Shown: in pieces, positions 31,929-41,959 of the stretch
Layout: each line of letters begins with the position of its first letter
How positions within the stretch are numbered: the first letter of the stretch is position 1
DNA from: Tricholoma matsutake
Taxonomy: Eukaryota > Basidiomycota > Agaricomycetes > Agaricales > Tricholomataceae
DNA length: 64,000 nt
Reading direction: 5' to 3'
Assembly (NCBI GenBank): GCA_026075535.2
Contig: AP026540.1
Coordinates: 9,486,001 to 9,550,000, forward strand
Translations under genes and position numbers: made by a program
Notes under the pieces: generated by a model
The model's input: the letters and a program-made list of their open reading frames with translations, nothing else
What the model was told of the DNA's origin: nothing
Databases searched by the model: none

Positions 31929-33521
31929 TTATCTCAAATCATCCTGTATAGCTGCCCGAATACTAGCCACTCTTGTTTGACTCTCCAACATGTTTCGATA
32001 TCCTGCCATCATAGCAGGTAGGAGTTCCCTTGGAAGTATAGGATGGTGTTGCCTGGTGTTTTCATCACCAGTGATGTTCTAAGATGATCACAATGAGCAT
32101 TGTCCAGTTACATTTAAAATTAAATCCAAGATGAAGAGGATCACTCACAAATTCTCTTTGTGCCTGAAGTGCTTGCTCCAGACTCATACCCCACTGGTTG
32201 TTCAAAGATATTGAGAACCAGGGCTGTCTTTTCTGGCCACTAGTGGTGGGATGTTCTTGTAAGTAATTAGAATGCAATCCTCTAATCTTTTCAAGGAGTC
32301 CAAGGAGCTCTTCTTCTGCCTTGACAATATGATGCATTTGTTTATAAACTTCTGGAACTATAATGTGGAAACTCTTCAGATAACATTTCCCCAGGAATTG
32401 TCGACCCACAGCCTGTCCAATTTTAGAAAACAGAATGAAATGACAGTTCCCATTGGTTCACTTACTGATTCTTCTCTAATCATTTGCAGATATTGCAATT
32501 TATGCTCCATTGAATGATTACTATTGGGACTGATTGCTGCCATGAACAAACTCCGTGAGCAGAGAAGATCCATGAATTCCTGTGCTTCAGTGTTGTTTGA
32601 AAAGGGGAAATCAACGACACCTTCATGGATAAACGCTGGAAATACATTCCAGTTGATGCTCATGGTTGGTTATTTGACCATCTCTCAAGTTTCAAGTAAA
32701 TATATCCAATGTTGATCATTACATAAGTTGCATAGCCATAAGCAGACTTCCAATCATCAAGACTCCATTATCTACTTTTGATCACCGGGTTAAAGGCAAG
32801 GTAAGTCAGACTGGACATTCCACATCGGAGACCTCCTCATCATCTACAAGATCTTCCCTTTCTATCAAGAGCTCTCCCACAGCCACATGTACCATTCCCA
32901 ATGCCAGCAATGAGTCCTGCTGACTTTGGCTGACATCAAGCAAAACCCTTGATTGGAAGGAAGGGGCAATTTCATTGACACCTGGCCCCACCTGTTATCA
33001 ATAAAAAATATTATCATTCTAGTATCTAATAATGAGATGTAGTGCTACATACCACATTCCGGAATCTCGGTACATCTGGGAAAAGGTCTGGATTGATGAC
33101 CATGGGAGTACTGATGATCCACCAAGGATCGAGGTATGGTTCCACAATCCTTGTCAAGTCGATGTCGGTAGTAGCCTCCCTGAGCGACGAAAGGCTTCCC
33201 TTGAATGTGCCAATGTCCGAACTTGATACATCCATGACCAAGGAGTGCAGTCTTTTTTGAAAAGGGGTGAGATAAAGGAACTTGTTCTCAAGGATCATCC
33301 ATCCAAGTATAATTTCCAGAATCCCCTAACACTGGATAAAAATGTAGTTATGTAGGAGTAATGCAACTTACAAGTTCTTGCTTCATCCTGGCTTTCCAAA
33401 TATGATAATACTCATTGAGACCTGACTGACGATGAGGCTGTTTAGCTTCAAGTGTTGCTGCGCTAGCCTGGGAGCAGAGATAATCAACAACTGCCTGGCA
33501 TGTTACTTTCAGAGCACTCAT
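31929..33521 (-). CDS. KDZ-block gene D: uncharacterised multi-exon protein, divergent partner of TET/JBP
   Basis: Start MSALKVTCQAVVDYLCSQ at 33521 (a longer start at 33611 is possible). Exons joined by GT-AG introns carry NEYYHIWKARMKQEL, GWMILENKFLYLTPFQKRL, RIVEPYLDPWWIISTPMV, VGPGVNEIAPSFQSRVLL, NWNVFPAFIHEGVVDFPF, VGRQFLGKCYLKSFHIIV, SLNNQWGMSLEQALQAQREF and a last exon ILPRELLPAMMAGYRNML ending at TAA 31931-31929. The junction between the exons at 32806 and 32663 is unclear, so this could be two genes. No stop in the exons given. Family unknown to me; position suggests a KDZ companion. Confidence 0.55.
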
Positions 33522-33824
33522 TGTCAGGAGTAATGATAGATATTGATGAGATTGATTAGAGAAATCAACATCTATCATTGATTGCTTATCGGTATCGGAG
33601 ATCAAAGTCACTGATGATGTTCAGATGATGTTCATAGATGAAAGATAACATCAATCGGGATCAGGATCAGGATGGACAACAATTGCAGTGACATTTCATT
33701 TCACTGGACATTCTTGACAATTGGAATGTCAGATATCAGATTGATTTGAGTGATCAGTAGATAAAGGCCCCTCTGATTTACATAAATACAATCTGTTGTC
33801 TATGTCAGATTCATCAGATTCAAC
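33522..33824. promoter_or_regulatory. Shared upstream region of gene D and the TET/JBP gene
   Basis: About 300 bp between divergent start codons. Contains GATCAGGATCAGGATGG-like short repeats near 33655-33675. Promoter role inferred from layout. Confidence 0.4.
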
Positions 33825-35199
33825 ATGTCATTACCATCTAACTTGCCTTTCTTCTTGACCGACACTGTTTTGGACTACCTCCGAGCCCGATTTTGGTGGG
33901 TGATTTCAAGGAAGCTCCATGAGAATCAGAACGTTCCTGATCTCACAAAGATGAAGGCAATTTGGCCAATCTATAACCAAGAGAATCCTGGCCCACTTCC
34001 TCCACTTTCACTATCAGTTCAACTCGCAGTTGACTGTGAACAAATGGCAACAATGGCAGCTGATGCTTATTGCAATAGAAGTAATATTTAGATTTTGTCA
34101 ATTTGAAATTTCTGGCTAAATGATTTCAGTGAAATTCGATGATCTTGATGTGCAAAGATATGACTCAAACATGTTATTGAAGAGACCGACTGGTCAGAAC
34201 GACTCCAAGGAGGATTCCTTGATCATGACAAGCCATTATGGTGGACAGAGACTACTTACCCAGCCAACCATTGTCCTAGACATGCATGAATGGATCCTAC
34301 TTTGGTTCCTGCCTGGCATCCTGAGCCCTGAAAGACAGGTGAGAACTTGTTGATATAATAATACCCCCCTCTGATTCATTTGACTATCACTTGGCTTGTA
34401 GAGAATTCTTTGGGAGGCTGCACTGAAGATGGATCAATCTCTCAGAGGATCCCTTACTCTGAATCCGACTCACACAAAATGGTGTTCAGATCCTCAATAT
34501 TATAAATCTCCTGGAAAATGTCAGCCTTATCCTGGCAATATCAATCTCTCGCCAGCTTGGTTCCAGCAAGCACACAATGTAAGTTGAAGGTTTTTATATT
34601 TCAGGGCCTTTAATTCTATCTTCTGATTGTTCTAGACTCCTAAATTCAAGCCTGAGATTTCAAAGACCTTGAAGGCGAGATCGGAGAACCTGAACACACT
34701 TGGATGGCTGAAAGAAACTTCAGAATCGTTCGCACTGATGGGTGCCTTGCTCAGCATTGTTCATCCTGAACTGTATGAGATTGGTTGAGGGGTGCTGAAG
34801 AAGGTGGGAGATTCTCCGGACATGGTAAAGGATGGTGAGGAGGTGCTAGAGGTTTTACGGCTGTGGACAACACCTTTCTCAGGATATGGTTTGATCAGTA
34901 ATTGCATTACCCCTATGCATCAGGACAACAATTCCCAAGGCCCATGGTACGACTGTTTAATGACCATTGGAGATTATGAAAAGGGAGCTTGGTTGAAACT
35001 CAAGAACCTTGGATTGGAGCTGGATTATCCTTTGGGAACAATGGTTTTCCTGCTGGGAAAGGTAATCCAACATGGAATTTCAGAGATTAATGGGAACCAG
35101 GTATGTATTGCCCAATATATGAGGGATAATGTTCATGAGAGGATGAGGATGAGATCGCCTGAGTGGACAACAGTGACCAAGACTTTCTCATCTGAATGA
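33825..35199 (+). pseudogene. TET/JBP-family 2-oxoglutarate/Fe(II) dioxygenase (5-methylcytosine oxidase type), one in-frame TGA
   Basis: Four exons: 33825-34080, 34130-34338, 34402-34578 and 34636-35199, joined in phase by GT-AG introns of 49-63 nt, giving about 401 codons. The C-terminal third is a double-stranded beta-helix dioxygenase core. It has the iron ligands PMHQDN (His309, Asp311) and IQHGIS (His360), with PWYDCLMTIGDY, LGLELDYPLGTMV and QYMRDNVHER in the order of fungal TET/JBP proteins. Such enzymes oxidise 5-methylcytosine in DNA. A TGA at 34786-34788 (YEIG-stop-GVLKK) lies upstream of the core; Arg (CGA) or Trp would be expected. Apart from that, the gene looks whole and all visible active-site residues are kept. 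It may be a very young pseudogene. Confidence 0.85.
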
Positions 35200-35309
35200 T
35201 TTGTATTTCCAATTTTATTTCATGATACAATATCATACTGGGTGACAAATGAACTTTTGTATGGTTATCTTCTGATGTAATGATGTGGAGCTAGCACTTC
35301 AACATATTT

Positions 35310-36131
35310 TGACCAGCATGCCCAACAGAGAACATAACCTTTGAAGGATGCCATGCACCAATACATGTGACCTTGCAGAGACCCTTGTGTGTCTTTCTTT
35401 GACCCATGGGCCCATTCATCATATGGTCCACTGCAGTATTAATATATATAACCCATGGGCCCATCCATCATATGATCCACTACAGTGTTGACATGACCCA
35501 TGGGCCCATCCATCATATGGTCCACTCTAGTGTTGACATGACCCATGGGCCCATCCATCATATGTTCCACTATAGTGTTGACATGACCCATGGGCCCATT
35601 CATGACAAATGGCCTATAGCAGTACTCATATCACCCATAAGCCTATCCTATTTCCATGACCTTATATCTACCACATGAGCCCACTTATCTACTATGGTCT
35701 GTTATAATCCATGGGCCCAGATTAGCTGGACCATTTCAAACAGCTTAAAGCCACCATTAGTTGGTCCATTTGTAATGGTCCAAATACACTGAAGGGGCTG
35801 ATGAAATTACATAGTTGAGGTCATGGACAGTTGGAAAGAAATAACCTTTGTAAGAAATAACAGTTTTTTAAAGAAGAAAGTGGAGAAATATGTTGAAATA
35901 TTGAAATCAAAAGTGATTGTGCAGTGTATAGTGACATTATAACCTTAAACAGATATTCTGGCATACAGAATGGTGGAGTAAGGATGATGGAATTCAAGTA
36001 CTCTTCTAATATGTTGAATTGAATGCTATTAACCTTCCATAAAATCTATAAGAACACCTGAAATGCCAATTCTGGAAATTCATGATGTCATCAAAATGAA
36101 TGCTTGAATGATAACAAAATGTCATAGTGGC
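35310..36131 (-). repeat. Right inverted-repeat arm of the KDZ block, with 45-bp tandem repeats
   Basis: Five tandem copies of about 45 bp start ACCCATGGGCCCAT at 35402, 35451, 35496, 35541 and 35586. The reverse complement of 35700-35791 matches 18960 onward, and that of 36020-36115 matches 18411 onward. Short frames here are repeat artefacts. Confidence 0.7.
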
Positions 36132-36280
36132 TAGGGAATGGCATGGGTAACCCGCGGGTGTTCAAAATTTAACCTGTACTCTGACCCGCAAGGGTATTTA
36201 CCTGTCAACCCATGGGTTTTCATCCACGGGTCACCACGGGTATGGGTATACACCATGGGTTGTACTATAAAATCCTGTAA
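36132..36280 (+). mobile_element. Left end of another TAGGG..GGGTAACCC hAT-like element
   Basis: TAGGGAATGGCATGGGTAAC at 36132 matches the terminus of the element at 13226 (TAGGGCACAGCATGGGTAAC) with few changes and continues in (C/G)GGGT-rich sequence. The other end and a target duplication were not identified; the body may run on through 37517 and 39006-39340, interrupted by other insertions. Confidence 0.5.
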
Positions 36281-36587
36281 TTTATCAAGAACTCATAAAC
36301 TATTAATCAATACGGTCCCATCCAGCCTTGAGATGTGGTTCCTTGTCTCCCTCAATGTCATTCAAAGTCCCTACTGCCAAAACATCAGAATCCTTCACCA
36401 ATCCCTGTATAAACAAATAGATGAGTCACACATTGACATGTTTGTTTACAGTAAACAAATACAGATGCATCACATTTGTTTGTAATTACAAACATTCATG
36501 CAACATCAACTGTGCTGCATCACCACCCTGGTCTGCAACCATGACCACACAAACCAATGAACACAAAGCAGGGGGCCCAAATGATGA

Positions 36588-37012
36588 ATGGAGCAGGACA
36601 TCTAGTCACCACTACTTTTGGACAGTGGCCAAATTGGGTCTGGAAATTTTTTGAAAGTTACATGCCAATTTTTACCCTGATCCAGGTGGTGTTTGAGATC
36701 AGAAACACATCCAAATGAAGGACAAATTTCATTTGTACCCTTTTATGGCATTTCTTCACCAAGATTCTATCAAGAGAGAAGTCACATTGCATGACAAAAC
36801 TTCTATATTTGGATGAATCTGTCACACATGGCCAATTTCATATGACCAACATTTAAAACTCCATCAATTTTGAGAAATAGATCAATTGCTCTAGCCAGTC
36901 GATAGCTCTCATCAAAAGAAACACTTTGACTAGAGGGATAAGAAAAAGACAAAATTTTATAGGCACAATATTGTTTATACAAAAGTAGTGGTGACTAGTT
37001 GTCCTGCTCCAT
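36588..37012. mobile_element. 425-bp MITE with about 30-bp terminal inverted repeats
   Basis: Left end ATGGAGCAGGACATCTAGTC; right end read inward ATGGAGCAGGACAACTAGTC, the match continuing through ACCACTACTTTTG. It sits between the two arms of a GGGCCCAAATGA palindrome (36573-36587 and 37015-37030), which would close up if the MITE were removed. No clear TSD. Non-coding. Confidence 0.7.
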
Positions 37013-37029
37013 AGTGTCATTTGGGCCCC

Positions 37030-37285
37030 CTAGGGTATGTTTTCATAGTTTACTTCTTCTTTCTTTTACTAACTACCTGTTTTTCTTCATTTTTAGGTTT
37101 TTTCATCTTATTAATGACACTGCCCACCCACCAAACAATGCACACAAGCCCTGTGCTGCTGCTGCAAGCCTCTGCTCGCAGGGTGGCAACAGGCCCTTTC
37201 CTGGACAACGATGATGACTGCTGATGCCATGTCACAGAGCACCACCACTCTGCCTGTGAGCCACTGCTCATAGGGGGAGATGGGG
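37030..37285 (+). repeat. Intron-like block and GAGC..GCTC motifs of the GGGCCC repeat family
   Basis: Directly after the GGGCCC palindrome comes GTATGT (about 37036), a perfect TACTAAC branch-like site and TTTTTAG. Then there are two motifs, GCCTCTGCTCGCAGGGTGG (about 37170) and GAGCCACTGCTCATAGGGG (about 37258). Same module order as in the 2.3-kb elements. Confidence 0.5.
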
Positions 37286-37509
37286 GTGCTGACAATGATG
37301 AATTGGGGGACAACAAAAGACAACAAGAACAAACAACAAACACCAGGGACAATCATGAGCACTGGGGACAACGAATATTGGGGATGATGAACACTGGGGA
37401 CAATGAACACTGGGGACAATGAACAGTGGAGCGATGACTTGTAGGGACAATGAGCACCAGGGATGATGAACAGTGGAGCAACGACTTGTGGGGACAATGA
37501 ATTAAGGGG
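37286..37509. repeat. GGGGACAA-type minisatellite, continued at 39006-39150
   Basis: Imperfect repeats of GGGGACAATGAACACT. The run is split by the hAT at 37518-39005 and resumes right after it. Confidence 0.7.
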
Positions 37510-37517
37510 ACAACAAG

Positions 37518-39005
37518 TAGGGTGTAACACGGGTTACACCGCGGGTGAGTTTGATGCTTACCGCACCCATACCCGCATACACCGCACCCGTTAGTACACC
37601 ATACCCGTGGGTATGGGTTTTAACCATGGTGTTTTAGTAAACACCACGGTGCAGACACTTGTAGCTACTACATAATGAAAACATCAAAATAAAAAAGAAT
37701 GACACATCACAAGCCTCTCGTTTCACTGGGCCCTTCAAACGAGATGTAAATAAATTAGAATGAAGCATAAGATGATAAGAAATGAAGCAGTTCTGCCATA
37801 CCCAGGTTGTAGCCACCACATAATGAAAACATCAAAATGAAAAAGAATGGCACATCCCACGCCTCTCGTCTCACTGGGCCCTTCAAACAACATGTAAATA
37901 GATTAGAATGAAGTATAAGATGATAAGAAACGAAGCAGAACTTGCCGAGTTCTGCCATACCCAGATTGTAGCCACTACATAATGAAAACATCGAAATGCA
38001 AAAGAACAGCATGTCGCAAGCCTCTCGTCTCACTGGGCCCTTCAAACGACATGTAAATAGATTAGAATGAAGCATAAGATGATAAGAAACGAAGCAGAAC
38101 TCACCAAGTTCTGCCATACCCAGGTTGTGGCCACTACATAATGAAAACATCGAAATGAAAAAGAACGGCAAATCACAAGCCTCTCGTCTTACTGGGCCCT
38201 TTAAACAAAATGTAAATAGATTAGAATGAAGTATAATATGATAAGAAACAAAGCAGAACTTGCTGAGTTCTGCCATACCCACATTGTAGCCACTACATAA
38301 TGAAAACATCGAAATGCAAAAGAACAGCATGTCGCAAGCCTCTCGTCTTACTGGGCCCTTGAAACGACATGTAAACAGATTAGAATAAAGTATAAGATGA
38401 TAAGAAATGAAGCAGAACCCACTGGGTTCTGCCATACCCAGGTTGTGAGTACTGCATAGTGAAAATATCAAAGTGCAAAAGAATGGCACATAATAGGCCT
38501 CTCATCTCACTGGGCTCTTCAAATGACAAGGAAATAGATGAGAATCAAGTATGATATGAGGGAGAAACAAAGCAGAACTGACCAAGTTCTGCCCATTCCA
38601 AGTCATAACTACTACCAAGTGAAAATATCAAAATTGGAAAGAATGCCATATTGTAGGTCTCTCATCTCACTGAACAACATACAAATAGATTAGAATCAAG
38701 TATAAGATGATAAGAGCCAAAGTAGAATTCAAGTTCATCTTGAAGTTAGGTAGGCACTGTTTGGCATTATGGATCATTGAGTATGGGTCTATAGTGCATG
38801 TGCTGTGAAATCTCACTTGATCAAGTATCCTACATAGCAAAAAGCAAGAACTAGTAGCGGATAGTACTCAGACACCATCTATACCTGTGATACCGTCAGA
38901 CGGGTTGCGGTATAGCATGGTGTTCTATTTTCAGACACCGTACCCGTACCTGTACAACCCGCCATGTGATCACCGCGGGGATCACCGTACCCATGATATA
39001 CACTA
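37518..39005. mobile_element. 1.5-kb hAT-type element carrying a 159-bp satellite
   Basis: Perfect 8-bp duplications ACAACAAG at 37510-37517 and 39006-39013. Ends TAGGGTGTAACACGGG and, inward from the right, TAGTGTATATCATGGG. It is inserted in the GGGGACAA minisatellite. GGGTA-rich subterminal sequence on both sides relates it to 13226-14254. No transposase. Confidence 0.8.
37662..38730. repeat. 159-bp satellite, about 7 copies
   Basis: Unit starts (TAGCCACTACATAATGAAAA) are at 37662, 37810, 37969, 38128, 38287 and 38446, spaced exactly 159 bp apart from 37810 to 38446; the first unit lacks 11 bp, and later units are degenerate. Because 159 is divisible by three, the minus strand has a 244-codon open frame of 53-residue repeats (KGPVRREACD in each unit). 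Confidence 0.85.
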
Positions 39006-39477
39006 ACAACAAGCAGCCTGGACAACAAATGGCAGCAAACAGTGGGGACAACAATGACAAATCAAGGGGACAACAAATCACAGGGACAATTAATCATGGG
39101 GACAATGAATTGTGGGGACAACAAACAGCAGGAAAAGGGATGACAGCAAGCATGAACAGCAGGGACAGGACAACGACCCCCCACCCTTGCTACAAAAGTG
39201 AGATGGTGGGGCTGTTTTTTTCTCTGATTCTAATTACTTTTATTTTGGTCTCTTAGCAACAGCCCACTGCTGCAAGCAACTGCTCGCAGGGTGTAAATGT
39301 AATTAGTTTTATCTACTATATAATATATTTTAGTTAGACTCAAAAAAACAGCAGGAAGACTGGTTAAAACCAGTCTTTTGGGGTTGACCAAACCCAATAG
39401 GACTGGTCCTATGTGGTTTGGTTGTGGTCCATCTAATCTCTGCATTGATGTGGACTGAACTGGACCCTTAAACACTA

Positions 39478-40481
39478 CTTGAGACTGAGACTAAGGCAGT
39501 AAATGCTTGCTTTTCATCTCCACCGAAAAGAGGAACCTGTTTGGCTCCAGTATCTGTCCACATCATTTTATCCCCAGGTGTGAACATCACCTGTGTCTGA
39601 TCTGAGTTGACAAGTAGCAATGCAGGAATGTCTTCCTCTTTTATTGCATAGGCTTTTTGGAAGAATGAGCATTCACAGAGATCTTCCCAGTTCGCTGGTT
39701 GCCTTTGTGCTGCCTGTGTAGCCTTTTGGTGGGACCCGGCCATTGCACTGTGTAGCCATTTTTGCACAAATGATTCAGAAGCATGGAATGTTGACCCATC
39801 TCGATGCAACTTTTGAAGAATTTCTGGTTCCATGTGCATAATTGTGGCAATGATAATGCCACATACTGTTATAATGGTAAGTGGCACATTTCCTACTCAC
39901 AAGGACTTCAGTTGATCCTTGATAGCATTGACAACAAGTGGATAATCTGCCTGAGTTATATTAATACCATAGTTTGCTTTATGGAACACTAAATTACTCA
40001 TGAGGACTCCTTTCCAACCTGCATTGAAATTACTGGGGTCATTTCCAAGCCTGGCACACTTGAGAGCAGTGTCTGACCACCATGGTTTGCTTCCAGAGTG
40101 ATCAATTCATCTGTCAATGGTTGTGCAGTTGAGACCTTTGAAGGTATTATAGTCCCACTTTTGCAGTTCTCTGACAATTGCTCGTGAGCTCATCTTTGGA
40201 CCCCCCACAGCTCGATGTGCAAGCTCAATTTGTCAGAATAGATGTGGTGAAAACCAATTGTGGTATATGGCAGACCCTTGTTCCTTTACTTTCTTTCACC
40301 CTTGAGGTCTCCATGTTGCTTGTTTGAGCTTCTCCTTGATTGCTCTTGCTGGTCAACTCAATTCTGCTACTGAGACACTGGTGAAACCAACATAATCATT
40401 GGCAAATTGGACTTCCCAAGTCTGTTTTCTATTCAGAAATCAATAGGAGAGCTCGAACTGTCACCATGGTGTGTTTGGTTC
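39478..40481 (-). pseudogene. DDE_1 transposase, DNA-binding region and first half of catalytic domain (segment 2 of 4)
   Basis: On the minus strand: SAIYHNWFSPHLF-stop-QIELAHRAVGGPKMSS, RELQKWDYNTFKGLN, SDTALKCARLGNDPSNFNAG, then the frame 39887-39478 with TIITVCGIIIATIMHMEPEI, ESFVQKWLHSAMAGSHQKAT, ALLLVNSDQTQVMFTPGDK (first catalytic Asp in VNSDQTQ) and KQVPLFGGDEKQAFTALVSV. Ends at the TSD of the 27-kb insertion. Several TGAs replace Arg, Gln or Trp. The order and motifs fit the pogo-like DDE_1 family of mushrooms. Confidence 0.85.
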
Positions 40482-41324
40482 TAGTGATTTAAGGTCCGAT
40501 TAGGTCCGGTTTTTTGACCCCAAAAGGGGTAGACCATGACTGTAACTGGTCTAGGACTGACCCAAATATTGGGGGACCATAACTGGACCGACTAAAACCA
40601 GTTGTTTTTGGTTAATAGACCAAAAAAAAACTGGTTAAGACTGGTTTTTTGTTGTAAAATTTGTTGTACTTATATAACCCATATGTATCTTGGTGACCAT
40701 TATCCAGACAGTATAGCCGATGTATGTTGGGTTAGGTACTGTAATTTACCATTGTTTGGTCCAACTTTTAAGAAATTTTATCAAGATTTGACCTAGTTAT
40801 GGTTCAAACAAAGTACACTGCATTCAAGTTGTGTCTGTAACTCATAATTTGTAGTATGTAGTTAAAACTTGTTGGGGATGTTAAATAAATGAAATCTACA
40901 TGGTACATATATCTATGTGTGTTATTGCTATGGATCATATGATGTCCAATTGTACCCAAAATTTTTGCAGCACAAGTTATAAGCAGTACAATCAAAGTCA
41001 TTCAAATTACAACAAAATACCTGTCATAAAATGGTTTTGGTCATATCTTTTTCAGTTCTCAACCATTTTTAATGAACCAGGGAGCAAAATTAAAGCGAAT
41101 ATGTGTGGAAACAGGGGGGTGTAGTCTATGTGACCTATTAACTGGTCTCAACCAGTTTAAACCAGTTTTTGTGTGGTTAACAATATTTTTGAGATCTGAA
41201 AGACCATAACCATAACTGCCCATAACTGGACATTTACTGTAACCGATGGTCCAGTTAGCACCAGTTAGGTTCGGTTCAGGTTCTGGTCTTTTTTTGGTCC
41301 ATAGGACCAGACCTTAAAATACTA
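40482..41324. mobile_element. 843-bp non-autonomous hAT element
   Basis: Perfect 8-bp duplications TTTGGTTC at 40474-40481 and 41325-41332. Terminal repeats TAGTGATTTAAGGTC on the left and, inward from the right, TAGTATTTTAAGGTC. The body is rich in ACTGGTT/AACCAGT motifs and AT-rich in the middle. Same family as the ends of the 27-kb insertion. No coding capacity. Confidence 0.85.
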
Positions 41325-41633
41325 TTTGGTTCCGCTGGGACTTTGCACTCCCAGGAGTATCTCCTTCTCACACAGCTTGAACCATGATTTTTGCTTTTGT
41401 TCAGTAACACCCTGCTTCTTCCTCAGAACCATATGTTGGATCCTCTTCTCATCCGCACATCTGTCCTCCTCTATTGTACTCTGTACTTCTTCATGAGTCC
41501 TTTCCACTTGCTTGTTAAACTCTTCCTTGCTTGATAACTGCTTGAAGAATTGGAGAATTCCCAATGGCTCTGTATTGTGACTTTGATCGAGTGCCATCCA
41601 AATTGTGCCTTGGATCTGAATTTTTTTCTTCAA
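41325..41633 (-). pseudogene. DDE_1 transposase, N-terminal part (segment 1 of 4)
   Basis: Frame with QIQGTIWMALDQSHN, LGILQFFKQLSSKEEFNKQ, ERTHEEVQSTIEEDRCADEK and EKEILLGVQSPSGTK, broken off by the 843-bp hAT. The opening (QGTI..AL.QS.....GI.QFFK) agrees with the N-terminus of the same mushroom DDE_1 family. On the far side of the hAT the sequence continues toward 40470, although with stops. Confidence 0.65.
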
Positions 41634-41710
41634 TGGACTGACAGGGGGGTGTTGCTAACACATTGTTTGTGTGTTCATTTTGAAGCAGGTGATGGAAGTG
41701 GTGTAATAGG

Positions 41711-41956
41711 TCATGGCAGTTGTGGAAGGTGAATGTTGCTCCAATACTCATCCTCTTCATTGGCATCTGATATCTCGCTTTGTGCCAAGCTTTGATATGG
41801 AGAGGAGGTGTTCAACATGTTGGAATTGATGGATTCAAGTTTGATATCCTGCCACTCAGAACCATTAGACTCTGACGAGGCTTTGGTGGACTCTGAGTTG
41901 TCTCCATCAGTGGGTGGACACATTGATGGACTCGCATCAATCATCTTTTGAAACAA
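41711..41956 (-). CDS. Acidic ORF upstream of the DDE_1 gene (doubtful)
   Basis: 81 codons rich in Ser, Glu and Asp (DGDNSESTKASSESNGSEW), possibly the 5' exon of the DDE_1 gene. No domain. Confidence 0.25.
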   Translation of the reverse strand: MFQKMIDASPSMCPPTDGDNSESTKASSESNGSEWQDIKLESINSNMLNTSSPYQSLAQSEISDANEEDEYWSNIHLPQLP

Positions 41957-41959
41957 TGG

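Larger units (their letters stand above)
18157..36131. mobile_element. KDZ-type composite block with long inverted repeats carrying a TET/JBP gene
   Basis: The two flanks are imperfect inverted repeats. Outer parts match at 18411-18510 and 36020-36115 (ATTTTGATGA...GGCATTTCAGGTGTT) and end in ACTATGACATT. Inner parts match at 18960-19090 and 35700-35791 (CAGTGACTTTAGACCATTA and CAGTGTATTTGGACCATTA, then GGTGGCTTTA). Between them lie minus/plus gene pairs: 21221-19926 with 21402-24040, 27216-25145 with the Harbinger relic, a KDZ transposase end at 30103-31123, 33521-31929, and a TET/JBP gene 33825-35199. TET/JBP genes riding with KDZ transposons are known in basidiomycetes. Exact termini and TSD were not found, so 18157 and 36131 are approximate. 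Confidence 0.65.
12269..39477. mobile_element. 27.2-kb insertion with hAT-type ends and an 8-bp TSD
   Basis: Left end reads TAGTGTTAAAGGGGTCC; right end read inward is TAGTGTTTAAGGGTCC. Flanks are CTTGAGAC at 12261-12268 and 39478-39485, a perfect 8-bp duplication. The DDE_1 gene outside rejoins in frame across it (VSVSS-SGKLLPIQA). Subterminal sequence on both sides is rich in ACTGGT/ACCAGT, as in the 843-bp element at 40482-41324. Inside are a copia element, the KDZ-TET block, smaller hATs and a satellite. Whether the whole moved at once, or a sub-kilobase hAT later accumulated insertions, cannot be told from one copy; the second is simpler. Confidence 0.75.

Noticed and set aside
18952..35799. 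8-bp TSD around the CAGTG inverted repeats of the KDZ block
   Set aside because: Octamers ACAACTCT and AAGGGGCT do not match, and the inverted similarity continues outside this point.
37755..38489. 244-codon minus-strand protein with 53-residue repeats as a real gene
   Set aside because: Explained by a satellite with a period divisible by three; no splice signals or recognised start context. Kept only as a finding.
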